This document shows positions 25,221 to 38,812 of a stretch of 64,000 nt of DNA, piece after piece. Every line of letters begins with the position of its first letter. Position 1 is the stretch's first letter. The position numbers and the translations under genes were made by a program. This DNA is from Apus apus. Its lineage: Eukaryota > Chordata > Aves > Apodiformes > Apodidae. The notes under the pieces are model-generated. The model was not told the DNA's origin. It worked only from the letters and a program-made list of their open reading frames with translations, and did no database searches. Location: NCBI RefSeq assembly GCF_020740795.1, contig NC_067312.1, forward strand, positions 39,718,905 through 39,782,904, given 5' to 3'.

Positions 25221-28200
25221 CTGATAAAAGTACAGAAGAGAGCACATACTTACATCACCCACTTAAGCCCAAAATAAATCAGTCTACTAGGAATAAATCA
25301 AGGCAAAATAACCAATTTATGACAAGACAGTGTTTTCCTTTAAACAATCATGAACACTTAGCAGTAGTTGCCAGGCTACCTGCAGATGCATGACTAGAAA
25401 ACCACAGTCTTATTGTGTCTTCAGAAACACATTGTTTCCTAACACAGAGTTTCATAGTTAGTTTTTCAGTCCCACAGGTGGCTTTGTTTTTTCTTAAAAG
25501 GGCATGAAAAGATGAGATTTTTCAAGGGACAGCATGGCAGGACCATGTAAAGTTCCAGGAAATTCTGAGATTAACAGCTGAGAAACCTGTCATCACTATT
25601 AGTTGTCACATAGTGTCAGGTGAAGATACTTGTCTATGATTCTTGTGATCCTCACACTATTGCTACCAAGTCTGTAGCTGCCAAATTCAAACACTTCAAA
25701 TCTCAAAGGCAATAAAACCTGTCCTTCAAACTGCATTTTGACAAGACACAGCACTCTGTTTTGTGAGCAAAACACCCCAAATACTCATTAAGTGCCTCAG
25801 CTGGACAATCATAATTCAGACAGAAGAGTATTCTTGAGGCCAAACTCACCTTACCTAGAAGAGCACAGTACTCAGTCAAATTAAAGGGTAGCTTTAAATT
25901 TAGTTTCAGTAGTTCCTACCTCACCTGGGAGGTGTTAATCACAGGAATGTTCAAATTTTTCTCTCTACTGTGCAGCCCAAAATTACAATGAAAAATCTCA
26001 AGTTGTGTCTTAAAAACCTGAATGTCTGAGTGTGCTCACTACAAAAGGCAGCTCTATCCCTAAGGATAATACCCCCTTTCACAGGTGTATGGGAATGACA
26101 CATAATCTAATCTGATCCTTAAATTCCTTAAGATACAGTTTCTTTAAAGGAAGAGTAGGAAACCTAGTTCTAACCAAAGAGTGGTATTTTACCTGGGCAT
26201 AAAGTAGGCACCCATTAACTGAGCAGTTGCACGCATTTGATAAATCCAATCTAAATCACTACTTACTCAATGCTTTTCACTGCTCTCTTTCTCACCTGGC
26301 AGTTGTGCATTCCTTGATTTTGCCTGGCATTTGTAAAGGGTCATGTCTAACAGTGAAATATCAAAATGAAGAATTGCATGGACATTCTGATGCAAAAAGC
26401 TTGATTTAACTGAACCTACTGACTATTTGACAAGTTATGAAATCAGCCTTTCTGACACAGTAAAACATCTAGTGCTTTAAAGGCACTGAAAAATACAGAA
26501 AGCTTTCTCCAACTACTTCTGAAAACACTAGTTACAGAAACAAAGACTCCCTGAAAAATGTCCGTGCTTGCCTAGATGAAAACGGAATTGTGAATATTAT
26601 GAATAATCAGCTATAATATGCATATTCCTCATCAGGAATAACAGGAATATTATGACAAAAAAGCATATCTGCTAGTTTTTCAGTCTTATCTCACTTATCT
26701 CCTATACTTTCACTGAACAGCTCTTATTCATAGTGGTCTGAATTAGGCCATTTGCCATTTTAGGAATGCTGAGCTCTGTAGCAAACCTCACCTAACTGGT
26801 ATTTTCTTATTAATTTGTAATAATGGTAATTTCCTCACTATTTGAAATGATGGGACAGAATTTTTCTCATCAACTAGGCCAATTGTCTTACTCTGAAGGC
26901 AGGAAGTGCTTGCTTTGATATGAAAGCTTCCTCATTAGGGAAGGAGGAGGAGAGGGCACTGACATCTTCTCTCCAGTGACGAACGATAGGACCCAAGGGA
27001 ACGGTAGAAAGACATGCAGAGAGAGGTTTAGGTTTGACATTAGGAAGAGATTGTTCACCCAGAGCGGGGTGGAGCACTGGAATAGGCTCCCCAGGGAAAC
27101 AGTAATGGCACAGAACCTGACAATGTTCAAGAAACATTTGGATGAGGCCCTCAGGGTCATGGTGTGAACTCTGGGGTTGTCCTGTTCTGGGGTGGGAGTT
27201 GGACGGGGTGATCCAGGCTGTCTGAGGAGGTGGCTGAGCCACCATCCCTGGAGACATCTAAGAAGACATATGTGGTGCCAGGGGACAGGGTTAGTGGTGG
27301 ACACTGCAGTTAGGGTAGTGGTTGGACTCTATGATCTTGAAGGTGTTTTTCAACCAGAATGATACTGTGATACTGTAAAATAACAACCATTTAATGTCAA
27401 TCACAGTTATTCTCAGCTTTGTTCCCTAGTTATCAGGTTAAAGCCAACTGTTGTAATTCCTCCCCTCTAAATCACTGGGCATTGTGTAAATTAGCTACTG
27501 TACACGACACAGAAGTCCAAGAGGCTCTACCAGACAAATGCCAGCAGTCTGATATGGAACTAAAGCACTCAATCTTGTTTTTCGCATGTAGATACAATGT
27601 CGAAGACAATGGCTGTCACCAAGTGTATCTGCATGGACTGGAGTTTTTAAGGAGACTGGGTCTGTATTCTTGGTGCCTTGGAAGCTGCAAATGGCAAAGG
27701 CCAGGTCTATACTGGCTTTAGAAATTACCTACTGGGTTTTACCATAGATAATGCAAGAATGATTGATTTTTTAACAGCTATAAGTCAAAGCAGCTGGAGG
27801 CAGGGAGTGCTGCCTTCACAATTTTTGGCTGCCAAAACAAGTTGTTATTAGCAGTAACTTTCCTGTGATAAATTTGGGTTCATGTCATCAAATTTGTGTC
27901 CTGTCCAACTCGCCCCTGCTACTTATCACTGAACCAGAAGCAGCTGGAGTCAGGAAAAAATACTTAGAGCTATTTGTGCCAGCAACTGCCACTTATCCTC
28001 TAATTTTACAAGTGTCACAAAATGGTCTTGTGACTCCTAAACACAGCTACAGTGTATATGAAAAATATCATAATAGATAATAAACAATGAATAGTGAAAA
28101 CCAGTCAGGTGGCCTAAGTCTCTGCTGACTGTTTTCAGCAAGGGCTGGAAATCACTAGTGAAACAGTGCCATACCTGTAGGCCTGTGAGGCTGAAGGCAC

Positions 28201-28450
28201 TGCATTCCTTGACATTTAGGGAAATACTACTTGCCAGATTTGGTCTTGAAAATGTGCCTTAATTTGAGCAGGTAAAGAGCACCAAAATAACACTCCACTG
28301 AGCAGTTTACCTAAAACTTTCATTTTCCTTATCATTCATGTTACTCCCCTTCTAATGACCAAAATTACCTCTTAAAGACACGTTATCTCTCAGTACATAA
28401 TTATGAGTACTAACTCTGTGACTCTGTCACACCGCGCACATATCACTCAC
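25221..28450 (-). other. PRUNE2 intron carrying an old CR1
   Basis: GT-AG intron of 3.2 kb. It contains the degraded plus-strand CR1 at 26884-27378. No other recognisable feature. Confidence 0.88.
26884..27378 (+). mobile_element. CR1 LINE fragment, degraded 3' end
   Basis: The plus strand encodes remnants of the CR1 ORF2 C-terminus: F-R-F-D-I-R-K-R-L-F, H-W-N-R-L-P-R-E-T-V and F-K-K-H-L-D-E-A-L in 26976-27167. It then has the typical 3' segment GGTTGGACTCTATGATCTTG and ends in ATACTGTG-type octamers near 27365-27378. Short frames and substitutions show it is old. It is antisense to PRUNE2, within the intron 25221-28450. Confidence 0.9.
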
Positions 28451-28553
28451 AGGAAAAGATTTTCCATGACATAGTTGTAATCAGTCCGACTGCTGTCTGG
28501 CAAGAAGCAGGCCGCAAACACAATGATAGCATTCAGACCATCACCATAGTACC
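28451..28553 (-). CDS. PRUNE2: PRUNE2 BCH domain exon, first core strand and helix (103 bp)
   Basis: The acceptor is TTTTTCACAG|GGTACT and the donor TTCCT|GTGAGTG. The translation begins [20 protein letters not shown] and ends N-Y-V-M-E-N-L-F-L. The [12 protein letters not shown] run is a hallmark of BNIP2-type BCH domains, corresponding to an early CRAL-TRIO beta strand and loop. It ends after two bases of a Leu codon, which the next exon completes. Confidence 0.96.
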
Positions 28554-31541
28554 CTGTGAAAAAAAACGAAAAGGCAGTTTCATCTTTGTCAAAGGTTCTT
28601 AAGATAAATTTTAAAAGAAACCTCCAATTCCTGGAACAGAGTGATTTTAACCACTGCTAAAGAAGACTGAAAGTGTTCAAACTATCTTCAAGTGATAAGG
28701 AAGCAAGATAGTCAGTTATGCAGAATTCCTGAAAAACACATTTAGCAAAACTATTAATAAACATTTTTATAGAGAGTGGCAGAACCCCTTATTCTACTGT
28801 GTAATAAAATCTTACCTGAACTCCTAGTTCATTGCACCTCTAAAGCAACTGTGTGCTGAACACTCACCTTAGGCTGAAGGATAAGTGGCTAAATAAAACA
28901 GCCTACATTTGTTATTCTTTATGTTTTGAATGATGTTTCACAAAGTCTCATGATGCGATCTCAGTTGGCTAGTGCCACTCCAATGGCCTCAGAGTATTAC
29001 AATTACGACTGCACCCCGCAACACCTTACAAACACCTAGGGATTGGTTAAATCCTTTGCTGCAAGCTTTGTATAAAATACGTATTTACCTTGGACACTGC
29101 TGTTGTCCAATACTGGCATGTTCTGGGTTGTGCCACTGCCTAATCATAGCTGTAAAGCCTCAAAGCTGCAGCACTACGATTCTTGAGTCCAAGACAATCA
29201 CTTGAAACGCAAAAATCTTATGATGGATTTATGCTGGTTAATCTTCCTCCTTTGCAACTGCTACAGATTTCTGTATTATTACCAACAAATACAAAACACT
29301 CCCGGATTTTGTGGAATCATAGAATGGTTTGGCTTGGAAGGCACTTTAAAGGTCATCTTGTAGAATTTTTTGCGTTGTAGCCAGCTACACAAAGCAAAAC
29401 TCTCAACTGAAATACAGAGTTAACACACAATCTGTGTGTGCTAACCACAGAAGAATGAGAGAGTTGTTTGCTTTCTACTCTCACCCAACACCTAAGTTGA
29501 GACTCAACTAGCTAAAATAAGGACAGTATGTTTATGTCAAGGAAGTAATCTCTTGCATGGTTTTGTAGAGATGTTCAAAGAATCCAGAATCCCTGACAAA
29601 ATGGGTGCTTCAAGAGACTTGCCCATGAAGTCTTCCATTCCAAGGATAATTACAGATGATTTATCTCAAGATCATCTCAGTTGTAAGGACATGCAAAGAG
29701 GCACCCTTCATTCAACGCTCTCAGCTGCTCCTTAAAGGGCAGAAAGACACCACTGCTCCCCCAGTTCCATAGGGGAGTAAAAGAAGGATATGTCTGTGAA
29801 AAACATGCATGTCAGAATTAAGTCCCCTGCCTCAAGCCATACTGTTTCAAAGCAAGGTTTGACAAAGCAACCCACTGAAAGATGATGCTGGACATTTTTA
29901 TTTTTATATTTGATTTTGTAGATTTGACTAAATATAATGCATTTGATAAGCTGATAATACATACTGTTGACGTAACATTGAGTTGAGAATGTTAGCTAGC
30001 CTAGACCTCATCCACTGAAGAATAATTTAGACACCGCAGGAAGCTTTCTGTCCTTAGCCTTAACTCCATCTTTCTATGATCCTCTATTCCCAGGACTGGT
30101 ATTTATTTTTCATAAAAGCTGGTATAAATGTATGCATCAGTATCTACTAGGAACTGTATGTGACAGTTTTTGCCAGCACCACTAGTCATACCTAGGCTAG
30201 TTTACAGCATACAAAACACATATAAATAAACATCATTAGCAAGGCTTCAAAATATTTTATGTTTGTTTCCTAAATTATACCATCTGTGTCTGTTTGCTAA
30301 ACTGTGTCTGAGGTGTCATCACATTCATAAATCTTTGGTGGTGGTGTTATAGTGGGAAAATGCTTGGAGGCTTAAAAGTCTTTATTAATTCCAACTAAAA
30401 CTTCTGTTCACTGGCCACTGTGAAGATCTGCAAGATACCAGGTAGCTGCTTTAATGTAAATGTGCAAATTTGAGGACGACATCCTCAGGCAATATAATAT
30501 AACTTATTTATGTCACTTTTACCAGGCAGAGATTTAACACTGAAAATATACCAGAAATAATGGTTTACCTTTAAATGACATTACAGCAACACTGTGACAG
30601 CAGCATCCTCATACAAACTCAAGGATCTTTCCTCTGAGATGCTAAGTTACCTGCCTAAGTATTTGCAGGAACAGAGCAATTAATCCTTAATTAATACCTT
30701 ACTTAACAGCAAATGGTGTTCCCCAAACATACAGAATCCAAAGATGACTTAACTCTGACACACCAAGAAAAAAGCACTGAAAAAATACTTGTTTAACTTT
30801 CTTCCTTCAATATCTATAGTAATATTTATCTATTAGAATTAATTAATACAGAAGTGTGTTAGTAACTAGTAACATCAGAACTACGTCTCTGAGGAGGTTA
30901 GGGTGCAGATGAGCGAAGGACATGATGCAGCAAACACAAGGTAATTTTCCTACTTCAAATGTTTTCTTTCATATGATACAATCATAAACAAATTATGCAA
31001 AAAAACCCATAAAATGGTTGCTGGTGAAATACTATCAGCTGACAACCATAAATGCCAGAAAAATAACATGAGGAGCTTAGCCAGATGAAAGGAAGCCCCA
31101 AGGAAAACTGTATCATTATTTTTTGCCACTCTACTTGTTTAGGTCTGTATGCACACATACATAATTCTACTAACCACAAAGCACTATACTTTCTCATGCA
31201 AAAGTTTTTGCCAAAATCCACATAATAAAGTTTTCAACATTTTTTTTTCTGTAGGATAGAAGTTTTTTTCCTTAGTGTAAGACAGTTTTAGCGTACAATA
31301 ACCATATTGTTACAGACATACAAATGTAGTTTTATTTTCTTGCTCCTGAAAATGCTTTGTATTTAAAATACTCATTAGTCATTGCCACACTGAATTGAAA
31401 ATCAAGCTGATTTCAGGCATGGCTGAAAAATAAACTCTTTCCCCCCTTGCCAGTATGCTAATTGAACTGAAACAGAAAAAAATCAGGCTCAGTAAATATT
31501 TTTTTTACATCAATCTAAAAATGCATTCAGGGTTTTCCTAC
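28554..31541 (-). other. PRUNE2 intron
   Basis: GT-AG intron of 3.0 kb with a 60-bp CR1 remnant at 29313-29372. Nothing else was recognised. Confidence 0.88.
29313..29372 (-). mobile_element. Short CR1 3'-end remnant
   Basis: The plus strand reads AATCATAGAATGG, then TTTGGCTTGGAAGGCACTTT and AAAGGTCATCTTGTAGAA. This is the reverse complement of the conserved CR1 3' terminus (TTCCAACCCAAACCATTCTATGATT type). Only about 60 bp remain, and no coding sequence is left. Confidence 0.8.
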
Positions 31542-31718
31542 CTCCATGTGAAATGACTTTTTTGTAAGGTTCAATGACTTTCATATCAATTCTTTGTTCT
31601 TGCTCTCCAATAACTACTGTTCTCCATAATCTGTTGTCCTCCCGCTCCTCTTCAGCAGTATACTCTGGAATTGATTCAGACTCCTCCTGGGAAGCATCCT
31701 TAGTAGTTGTCTGCTCTT
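31542..31718 (-). CDS. PRUNE2: PRUNE2 exon entering the BCH domain (177 bp)
   Basis: The acceptor is TTGGTTTTCAG|AAGAGCAG and the donor CATGGAG|GTAGGA. The first half is an acidic linker ([10 protein letters not shown], then Y-T-A-E-E-E-R-E-D). The second half begins the folded BCH (BNIP2 and Cdc42GAP homology, CRAL-TRIO-like) domain with [17 protein letters not shown] and continues [12 protein letters not shown]. From published work on the family, this domain mediates binding to Rho GTPases and their regulators and self-association. The exon fits in phase with both neighbours. Confidence 0.95.
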
Positions 31719-34700
31719 CTGAAAACCAAAATTGTATACGTTGTATCTTCCTGTAAAATCTCTAAGTATTTTCTCTATTACATACCCTTGAAATGAATGA
31801 CTGAAATCAATGGGATTTTTACAGCACTATCCTGGATTTTCATTGGTATAAATAAGAGCAAGATTTGATCATCCAACAGACAGTAAGCAAGAAGCTTTTT
31901 GGGTTTTTTTAAACTTTTCATCATTACGAACATAAAAAGAACTGCAGCAATTACTACTATGCAGAGTACCACTATGGGATTTTTGCATCTGTCCAGTAAA
32001 ACTGATCAGCAGCTCACTAGAGATACTGAACTGCAGGCCTTTAAGAATCTGTGTTGCAGGTATGAGAACCATACTAAAAAGCAGAACAGGGCACTAAAAG
32101 TGAGCGTAGTGGTGCTCCTTATCTAGACTAAGCAAAGACAGCTACATGAACTGCAGGTACCTGTTCTCTCATGGGTGCTGGTATGAACAGGCCAGACTGC
32201 CTGGCTGCTCTGTGCTTCACTTCTGGGAGGGAGCTGGTATTTAGTCTCAGTTGAAAGGGCCTGATGAAGGCCAAACACTTTACTTGAGATGCACGAGGAG
32301 TTAGCATTATCACGTGACTGAAGGAGAGGAAGATGGGTTTTCTTCCTATTTGCTGGTGCTAGATATGAAGAGATCACTGACAAACTAGGAAAAAACTGAG
32401 AAGCTGTTATCTGTCTTTGCTTAGTGTAGCTTAACACTTAGGACTTAATGAAGTGTGAACTTCTACTGTTACGTGTCTTGTATTTTCTGCCCTTAATACA
32501 AAGTATTACTAGGGGATAATACTGTTAGAAGGTCTCTCTGAGGCAGATTCTCCCATGTGCAACAAAAGTGGAGTCTGTCACCAGTTCTTTTCCTAATTTC
32601 TGCCTGTTGGAATCTTGCCAGAAAGCAGTAATATTTAGCCTCCTACCTCACTGCCTAACAAGCCAATGAGTTAAAAACATATTCAAGTAAAATTGCAGTA
32701 ATGATGGAAACAGGGATGAAAAATCAAGAAATACATACATGTGTGTATACAAGGTGAACATATAAGCGTTTTTCCTTAGGAACTGCAAATAAAGGCAGTT
32801 TGAGGAAATCTAAGGTTGGGGAAAAAGAACAAATTGCAAAAGGAGATTATTTTCAAGTATACTATTTCAAATTGGTTTAACAGTTACTGCTGTGGAACTG
32901 AAGTATGCATTCATGTCTTCTCAGGGTATATTGCTCATGATGTTTAATGCCATTCTTAGCACTTAGTTCTGAAAATACCACATATTCTGTGACACTGGGA
33001 ACAAGCTTACAAAATGCATAACCCTGCTCCTCTAGAGATCAATGCAATTTTGTGTGATGTTAATCTTGTAAAAGGGAAACAACTGAAAACTATATGCATG
33101 AAGTCAAGCTATGGAAACTTTCACAGGCCATTGCAGGGCGGTCCCTTAAGGACACAGGGTCCCCATGGGATGTCATTATGCACTCAGGTGCTTTCAGCAC
33201 AGATAGCTAGGATTATCATAACAGCCTAGGAAAACTGTCTGATCAGTTTGTTCCTCAGAGGGTTGAGAGAGCATGGCTGAGGGAATAAGCTGCAGCTGGC
33301 AGAACACTTTTAGTGAAATGATGCCAGGCTAGGTCACTGTGAGACTAATGCTGAAATTGCATTCAGAGTTTGGCAGCTTTTAAAATTTTTTATGTGAAAC
33401 TACAAATGATGAAAAAAGATGAAAAGTGATTCTGGGGAAACTTACAAAGCTGGAACTGGCAAAATGAACTATTTTTTATAGAAATGGCACTAAATCACCT
33501 CCTCCTGAAGAAGTAGCTACGCTTAACTGCCTGCTGTGTTGATTTTGCACTGAAAGGTGCACCAGTGTGAAATTAAGAAAGGAAGTAAGCAACTGCAGAC
33601 AAAATAATAAACTCACTTTTATATTGCAAATAACACTGATACGGGGGGAGGCACATATGGTTTTCAGAAACACATTTTTTATAATAACCACAAAAAGCTT
33701 AGAAACAAGAGCAGGTTCTGAAAGACAATGTTTAAATGCAAGGTATTAGTGATGAAAAAAATGTCCTGTGGATCTGATGATTGAACAATCCCTAAATAAG
33801 TCAGGAGCTAGTTTAAGACAAGTACTTTAGTATTTTCCCTCTCATCTGTTTTCTTGCACGTGCAGTTTGATGATTCTTCATCATCCTTCTTTTCAACAAA
33901 TGGCTTTCAGAATCTCTTGTATTACAGAGCCATTGGTTCTCCAGCAATGAGGTGGACCCCTGGGTCACAACAACAGTCTTGCTTTTCTCAGCTGCCTTTT
34001 ACAGTTCAAATGGACCTTCAACAGTCTGAGGGTGGTAAACTAAAAATCACTCTTCTCAACACAGACTCAATAGCTGTGTCTTCTCAGTATTTACTTCCCT
34101 GGGGTCTGGCACAACAGTTCAGAAATACTGATCTGTGGGAGAATGAATGTTGGTAACCGGAAGAGCGCACAGGGGTTAACAGTAGAGTGACAGAAGTATG
34201 AAGATAACAAATGTTCTTTACTACACAAATAAACCATTCTGCACTAGTTCTAATGACTATACACTTAGCTAAAATATTCATACCTTACTTATTTTATTTT
34301 GATCAAGTGTGATTTTTGCTTTTCTTTTCTATGTTGTTCCTGGGTCATCTCAGTGGATGACATTTTGCTGATTAAGTATGTCTAAAATCAAACTACGGAA
34401 CTGTAAAAATGTCACCAAAACACAGGGACCTCGAGCTCTTCATCACTTAGGAGTCTGGGGAAACTAGACCAACTTTAGTAATTGAATAAATCATCACATT
34501 TAGAAAGCAAAAAAAAAAAAAAAAAGCTGGAGAGAAATGTTTGCCATAAATATAACTGCCACCAAAATCACTGGAGTTGAATTAATTTACTTGAGGGCTT
34601 AAAGGCAAAATCTGTTCTACTACATACAGAGACTTTCGCTCTCACACAGTGGTCTCAACAGTCTGAAACTGGAAGCACATGCTGCTCTCTGTGTGACCGT

Positions 34701-35928
34701 GTGAGTGTGCACATGCCTATGTTAGTTTTACCTTTTGCTACAAAATATTCTAACCACCAAGCAATGCATCATGATGCTCTGCCTATATCCCTAAGGAAAC
34801 CGGCCTTCTAATGAAGCAACAGTAGAGAGGCTCATGCATCACCGAGTACACAGTAATGCCTCTTTAGCAGTATCACTTAAACTCATGCAACTATTCTTGT
34901 ACACTCAGAAGACAACACAGTTTTGAAATTATAGTGACCTCACTACAGAGAATTCGAATGCAAGAGATAATTCTGCTTAAGTGTATCCAATTTTAAAGTT
35001 TCTTTTCTGTTGTAGATTGTAAAATGGTCACAATCATTTTCCCCTCAAATAGCTCATGATCTTTATACAGCTACATTACTGATCACAGTTCTTATATGAG
35101 TCTTAAGATACTATCAAGGAATGAGCCTTAACACCCTACTTCATACATTATGAGGGTAAGTAAAATGAGTAAGACAGTGGAAAACAATGTTACCCCACAT
35201 TACAGAGTAACATTAACATGCAAAGGAAGAGTGAAGCACCCATTGCACACTTCAATGTGCATCTATACTGTACGACTAGCCCTGCAGAGAAAGCATATTT
35301 AAATTTGTGGAATGAGGAATTCTGTTATTCCATTACCCAAACTAGCTTTAACATGCCATGCACACACCTTCCATGTATCAGCTTTCCAACTACACATGGG
35401 AATAAAAATAAGACCTTTCTCAGCAACAAAAGATGTCTCACCACACTGCACTGCAAGCTCCTTAGTACAGCTTATGTCAGCCAACATATTTTGCACAAGG
35501 TTATACCCCTAAATACTACTGTTGCAACTGTAATCTAGCACTGGCCAGAGCTGCATGAAGGTGCACTTAGCTATAGCGTTCTCTACAACAGATAGGATCT
35601 GCTTTCTGCTTTTGAACAGCTCTTCTCAGGCAAGTTCTATGGTACTGGACAACGACACAACTTTGAATTGTACTCTCTCCGGGTAGCATTTCTTATTTTT
35701 TTGATAATCTGTAGTATTTCTTTCAGCATGTTGCATTACAAACTATGTATCACTTTACACAGGGGAAGAAAGGTCAAAAAACAGCAGACAGAAAAAAATA
35801 TCTGAACACTTAGCATTAATGCTCACATGTTTTAACCATATTCATAGCCTGACAGACATACGACTGATCATGTAAGCAGTAAAGAAGTAAACAGAGATGA
35901 ACTCTATATTGACAATCTAGAACATTAC
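31719..35928 (-). other. PRUNE2 intron
   Basis: GT-AG intron of 4.2 kb with a poly-A tract at 34509. No gene or transposon was recognised. Confidence 0.88.
34509..34525. repeat. Poly-A tract (17)
   Basis: This is a homopolymer in a PRUNE2 intron. No retrocopy sequence was recognised upstream. Confidence 0.85.
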
Positions 35929-36129
35929 CTTGTCCAGTGTATTCAAAAGAGTCTGCTTCATCAGGAGTGTCAAGGTCATCTACATTGATGTCAATTTCAT
36001 CTGGTGTATCCAAATTATCATCAGAAAGTATGGACCCTTCACTTTGGTCCAAAGAGAGATTGATATTTGGGGCAGTGAGCTTTATTCTTCTGGGATTGGA
36101 ACCATTAAGATCAAGAGAATTGGGAGGTT
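35929..36129 (-). CDS. PRUNE2: PRUNE2 exon with the L-D-T-P-D-E repeat (BNIP2-like linker)
   Basis: The acceptor is TGTTTTCAG|AACCTCCC and the donor GGACAAG|GTAATG, a 201-bp exon with split Glu codons (G|AA) at both edges. The protein starts P-P-N-S-L-D-L-N-G. It then carries a basic-hydrophobic patch ([12 protein letters not shown]) and an acidic stretch in which L-D-T-P-D-E occurs twice (N-L-D-T-P-D-E-I-D and D-L-D-T-P-D-E-A-D), ending S-F-E-Y-T-G-Q. The paired motif is characteristic of BNIP2/PRUNE2-type proteins just upstream of the BCH domain. Both edges have the same phase, so skipping would keep the frame. Confidence 0.95.
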
Positions 36130-37027
36130 CTGAAAACAGAGGAAGAAAAAAATAACTTTAACTCCTCTGCCTACAATTAATCTCCCATATACTTGAGAAT
36201 CACCTTCAAACACACTAGGACAGTTCAATTTCAGTAACACCAAGCCATTTAAGTTCACCTAACTTAAAACATATATATCAACATTAATGTTTAAAGAAAC
36301 CAACCAAGCATCTACAGGAATAGCAGCTGTAGCTCAGCGTTCTTAAATTATGAAAAATCCACATTCACTTTTTTGCAGTCATCAGATGAAAATCAAGCCT
36401 TGGACACGCCCTATCACACAATGTTTAAGATTTTAAAGAGCTATATACAAATCATTTGAGTTATGAACCAAGACATTTCTGAATCCTGGAGAAACTCATA
36501 TGAGTGAAACTGCGCTGTAAATATTTTCTTTGTTATACACTTGCTGCTATTTGAAAAGTGCTGATTTGCAAGTATATATGTCTTTAGTTTTAACTATTTA
36601 ATATCTTATTCAATACAGTAACAGAAATACAAATACTTCTGAGTCTTTTAATTGCTCTTAAATAAAAGCAGTCCTCATCAAGACAAAAGCTAGGTATGGC
36701 TTTGCCCCATGTCACTGCACTGTGCAGCACATTTCAAGCTGTTCTGTCTGAAGTATTCTAATGCTAACTTAGTTCACTTAGTAATCAAATATAAGATAAA
36801 TCATAGAGACTACTTAAACTTGGCGACAACACTAACGCACAAGAGAAAATGGCATACTACAATTATAGTTTCTTACGTGAAGAAGAAAACTGACTAAATA
36901 AAGCAAACTTAACACCTTATTAACACTGAACTCTACTGTCTCTACTAGTACAGAAATAACCTCACTGCATAGTTAAATGCCCAGGGAATAAGATATAATT
37001 AACAAAATGAGTAAGAGCTTCTCTTAC
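36130..37027 (-). other. PRUNE2 intron
   Basis: GT-AG intron of 0.9 kb. Nothing recognised inside. Confidence 0.9.
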
Positions 37028-37107
37028 CGGGTCTCATCTCTGCAGAAGTGGGGATTAACACATCCTCAGCAAAGGGGATGTCCATTCCCACATCCTCTTG
37101 TACCAGT
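37028..37107 (-). CDS. PRUNE2: PRUNE2 exon opening the BNIP2-homologous part (80 bp)
   Basis: The acceptor is CTCTCAG|ACTGGTAC and the donor GACCCG|GTAAGAG. It reads L-V-Q-E-D-V-G-M-D-I-P-F-A-E-D and ends A-E-M-R-P, the start of the segment shared with BNIP2-family proteins. The in-frame ATG at 37085-37083 has G at -3 and G at +4, a good vertebrate start context. It would give a 315-residue product, close to the length of BNIP2 itself (about 314 residues). The long form reads through this Met. It may be the first coding exon of a short isoform if the internal promoter proposed near 49.2 kb is real. Confidence 0.93.
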
Positions 37108-38783
37108 CTGAGAGGTAAACACAAAGCGAAACCTTAGAGAGATGCTCACGTTGACCTTGCTACCAATACAGCACATGTGGTCTCATACAGAACCAGAACA
37201 GCTAGTACAGAAGTCTGATCACAAATTGATGTAAACAAGAATCCAACACAGCTGTTCTAATTCTACTCTGCAGTTCCTACCTCCTGTTTATGCACATGCC
37301 TGGATAGCCTTTGGAGGCTGTAGGTCACACATTGCCTATTATACTTGGATCAAGACATGGCACTGAAGCATAACAATCTGGCAATCTGCTCTGTATCATC
37401 ATTTGTGTTTAAAAGCTGTATATAAAACTGATATGCAGAATACCATCACAATTTACTCAGAACATGTAAATAAGTCATTTAAGTCTTTGGCTTTTTTTGG
37501 TGTCTGTTCAATTCATAGTGAAATATGTGTAATGAAGTCTAATTTATTCATTTGAACTTAGAGACAAATCTGAATTCTAACGAAGTGCTGTAACAACTGG
37601 ATATGGTAAGAATAGTGGTGGAAACAGTGTGGGGAGAGGCTGAATACTTCAAATTCATTTTGAATTCAGATTAAGATGTAATTTGGGGCTTTATCAACCT
37701 CTCAAAAAACTCTCCAAACTATAAAAAGTTCTTGGTTAAAGCAGGTCAGGACTACTCAGATGATGACTTACAGGTACTCTAGTGTGTATAGCTCAGTTGG
37801 ACAGAACAGGGTTTTGATACTAACACATAAAGTATTCATTTATAAAATCTCTTACAGCCTTATCACACCAAATGACAATTCCTTGTGAATAACCTTCAGA
37901 AATTACTGCAGGAAATTATTTGAATAGAAATGCTCTTTTTCAAGTTGTGTTAAGAGTAAGCTACAGAGGACAGTGAATTCTTGCGGTAAGCCTGTAAAAA
38001 TATTTTTTTTTGCAGACTGAAGATCATCTTCTCTGTACGATAAGAGCATGACTGAGTTTTGTATACTCTGCTCCTACAGAAACAGTGACAATTATCACCT
38101 CAAAAAAGCCATTTCCCACAAGTAATTAGTTCAGAATTTTGAGTTGCCTAAAATTTTTGCAATGCCTGGTACAGAATTATCCTAAGTCATGACTTTTCCA
38201 GAATTGTCTCAGGACTGCTTTTCTTCCTGTGGTTTCTTTAACTTTTTTCATAAAATGCATATGTACTTGGAGCTGGCATTGGTGGTTCCTCTAGAATCTC
38301 TTACACTTTCACAACATAAATTTCAAATGTTTTTTTGTTTCAGTGGGACCACTACAGCTGAGATAAACCAGAATTTTATATTACAGTTGTGTTTACAAGG
38401 ATGGTACATTGTTAGGGGATTGAAAGATAAATGTGTTTCGTATCTCTTTGTTTGATTTTCTACTGAAATACAGCTACTGCTGCAGGCAATATATTAAAAA
38501 ATACCCTTCGCCTAGGACTTATAACTAAACAGCATCAAAACTTGTCTAAAAATCTCTAACTTTATTTTGATGGTACAGTGTTTTTAATGTCAATAATCCA
38601 TATCATTCAAACTGGGATATTTGATTTGGGAATTAAGAGTCTGTAGTCCTGAAAGATGTGGGGCAAGACAGGCAGTTAAAAATCAGTTCAAGCCCAGTTA
38701 TGAAAAGCATTGCAGACACAAGGTTATCCACTGTATTTTACATCACATAATTATTATTTTTTTCACTAAGATTAGATTTCCTC

Positions 38784-38812
38784 TTTTTTATTTTATTTTA
38801 TTTTATTTTTTT
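38784..38812. repeat. (TTTTA)n microsatellite
   Basis: Four consecutive TTTTA units end in a T-rich run. It is intronic, with no coding potential. Confidence 0.85.

Noticed and set aside
26874..27304. Minus-strand open frames of 127 and 138 codons
   Set aside because: Antisense to the plus-strand CR1 fragment. The CR1 motifs (H-W-N-R-L-P-R-E) read on the plus strand.
35816..36052. Minus-strand open frame starting inside exon 36129-35929 as a separate small gene
   Set aside because: It is the PRUNE2 exon plus read-through into the downstream intron. The donor at 35928 ends the real coding part.
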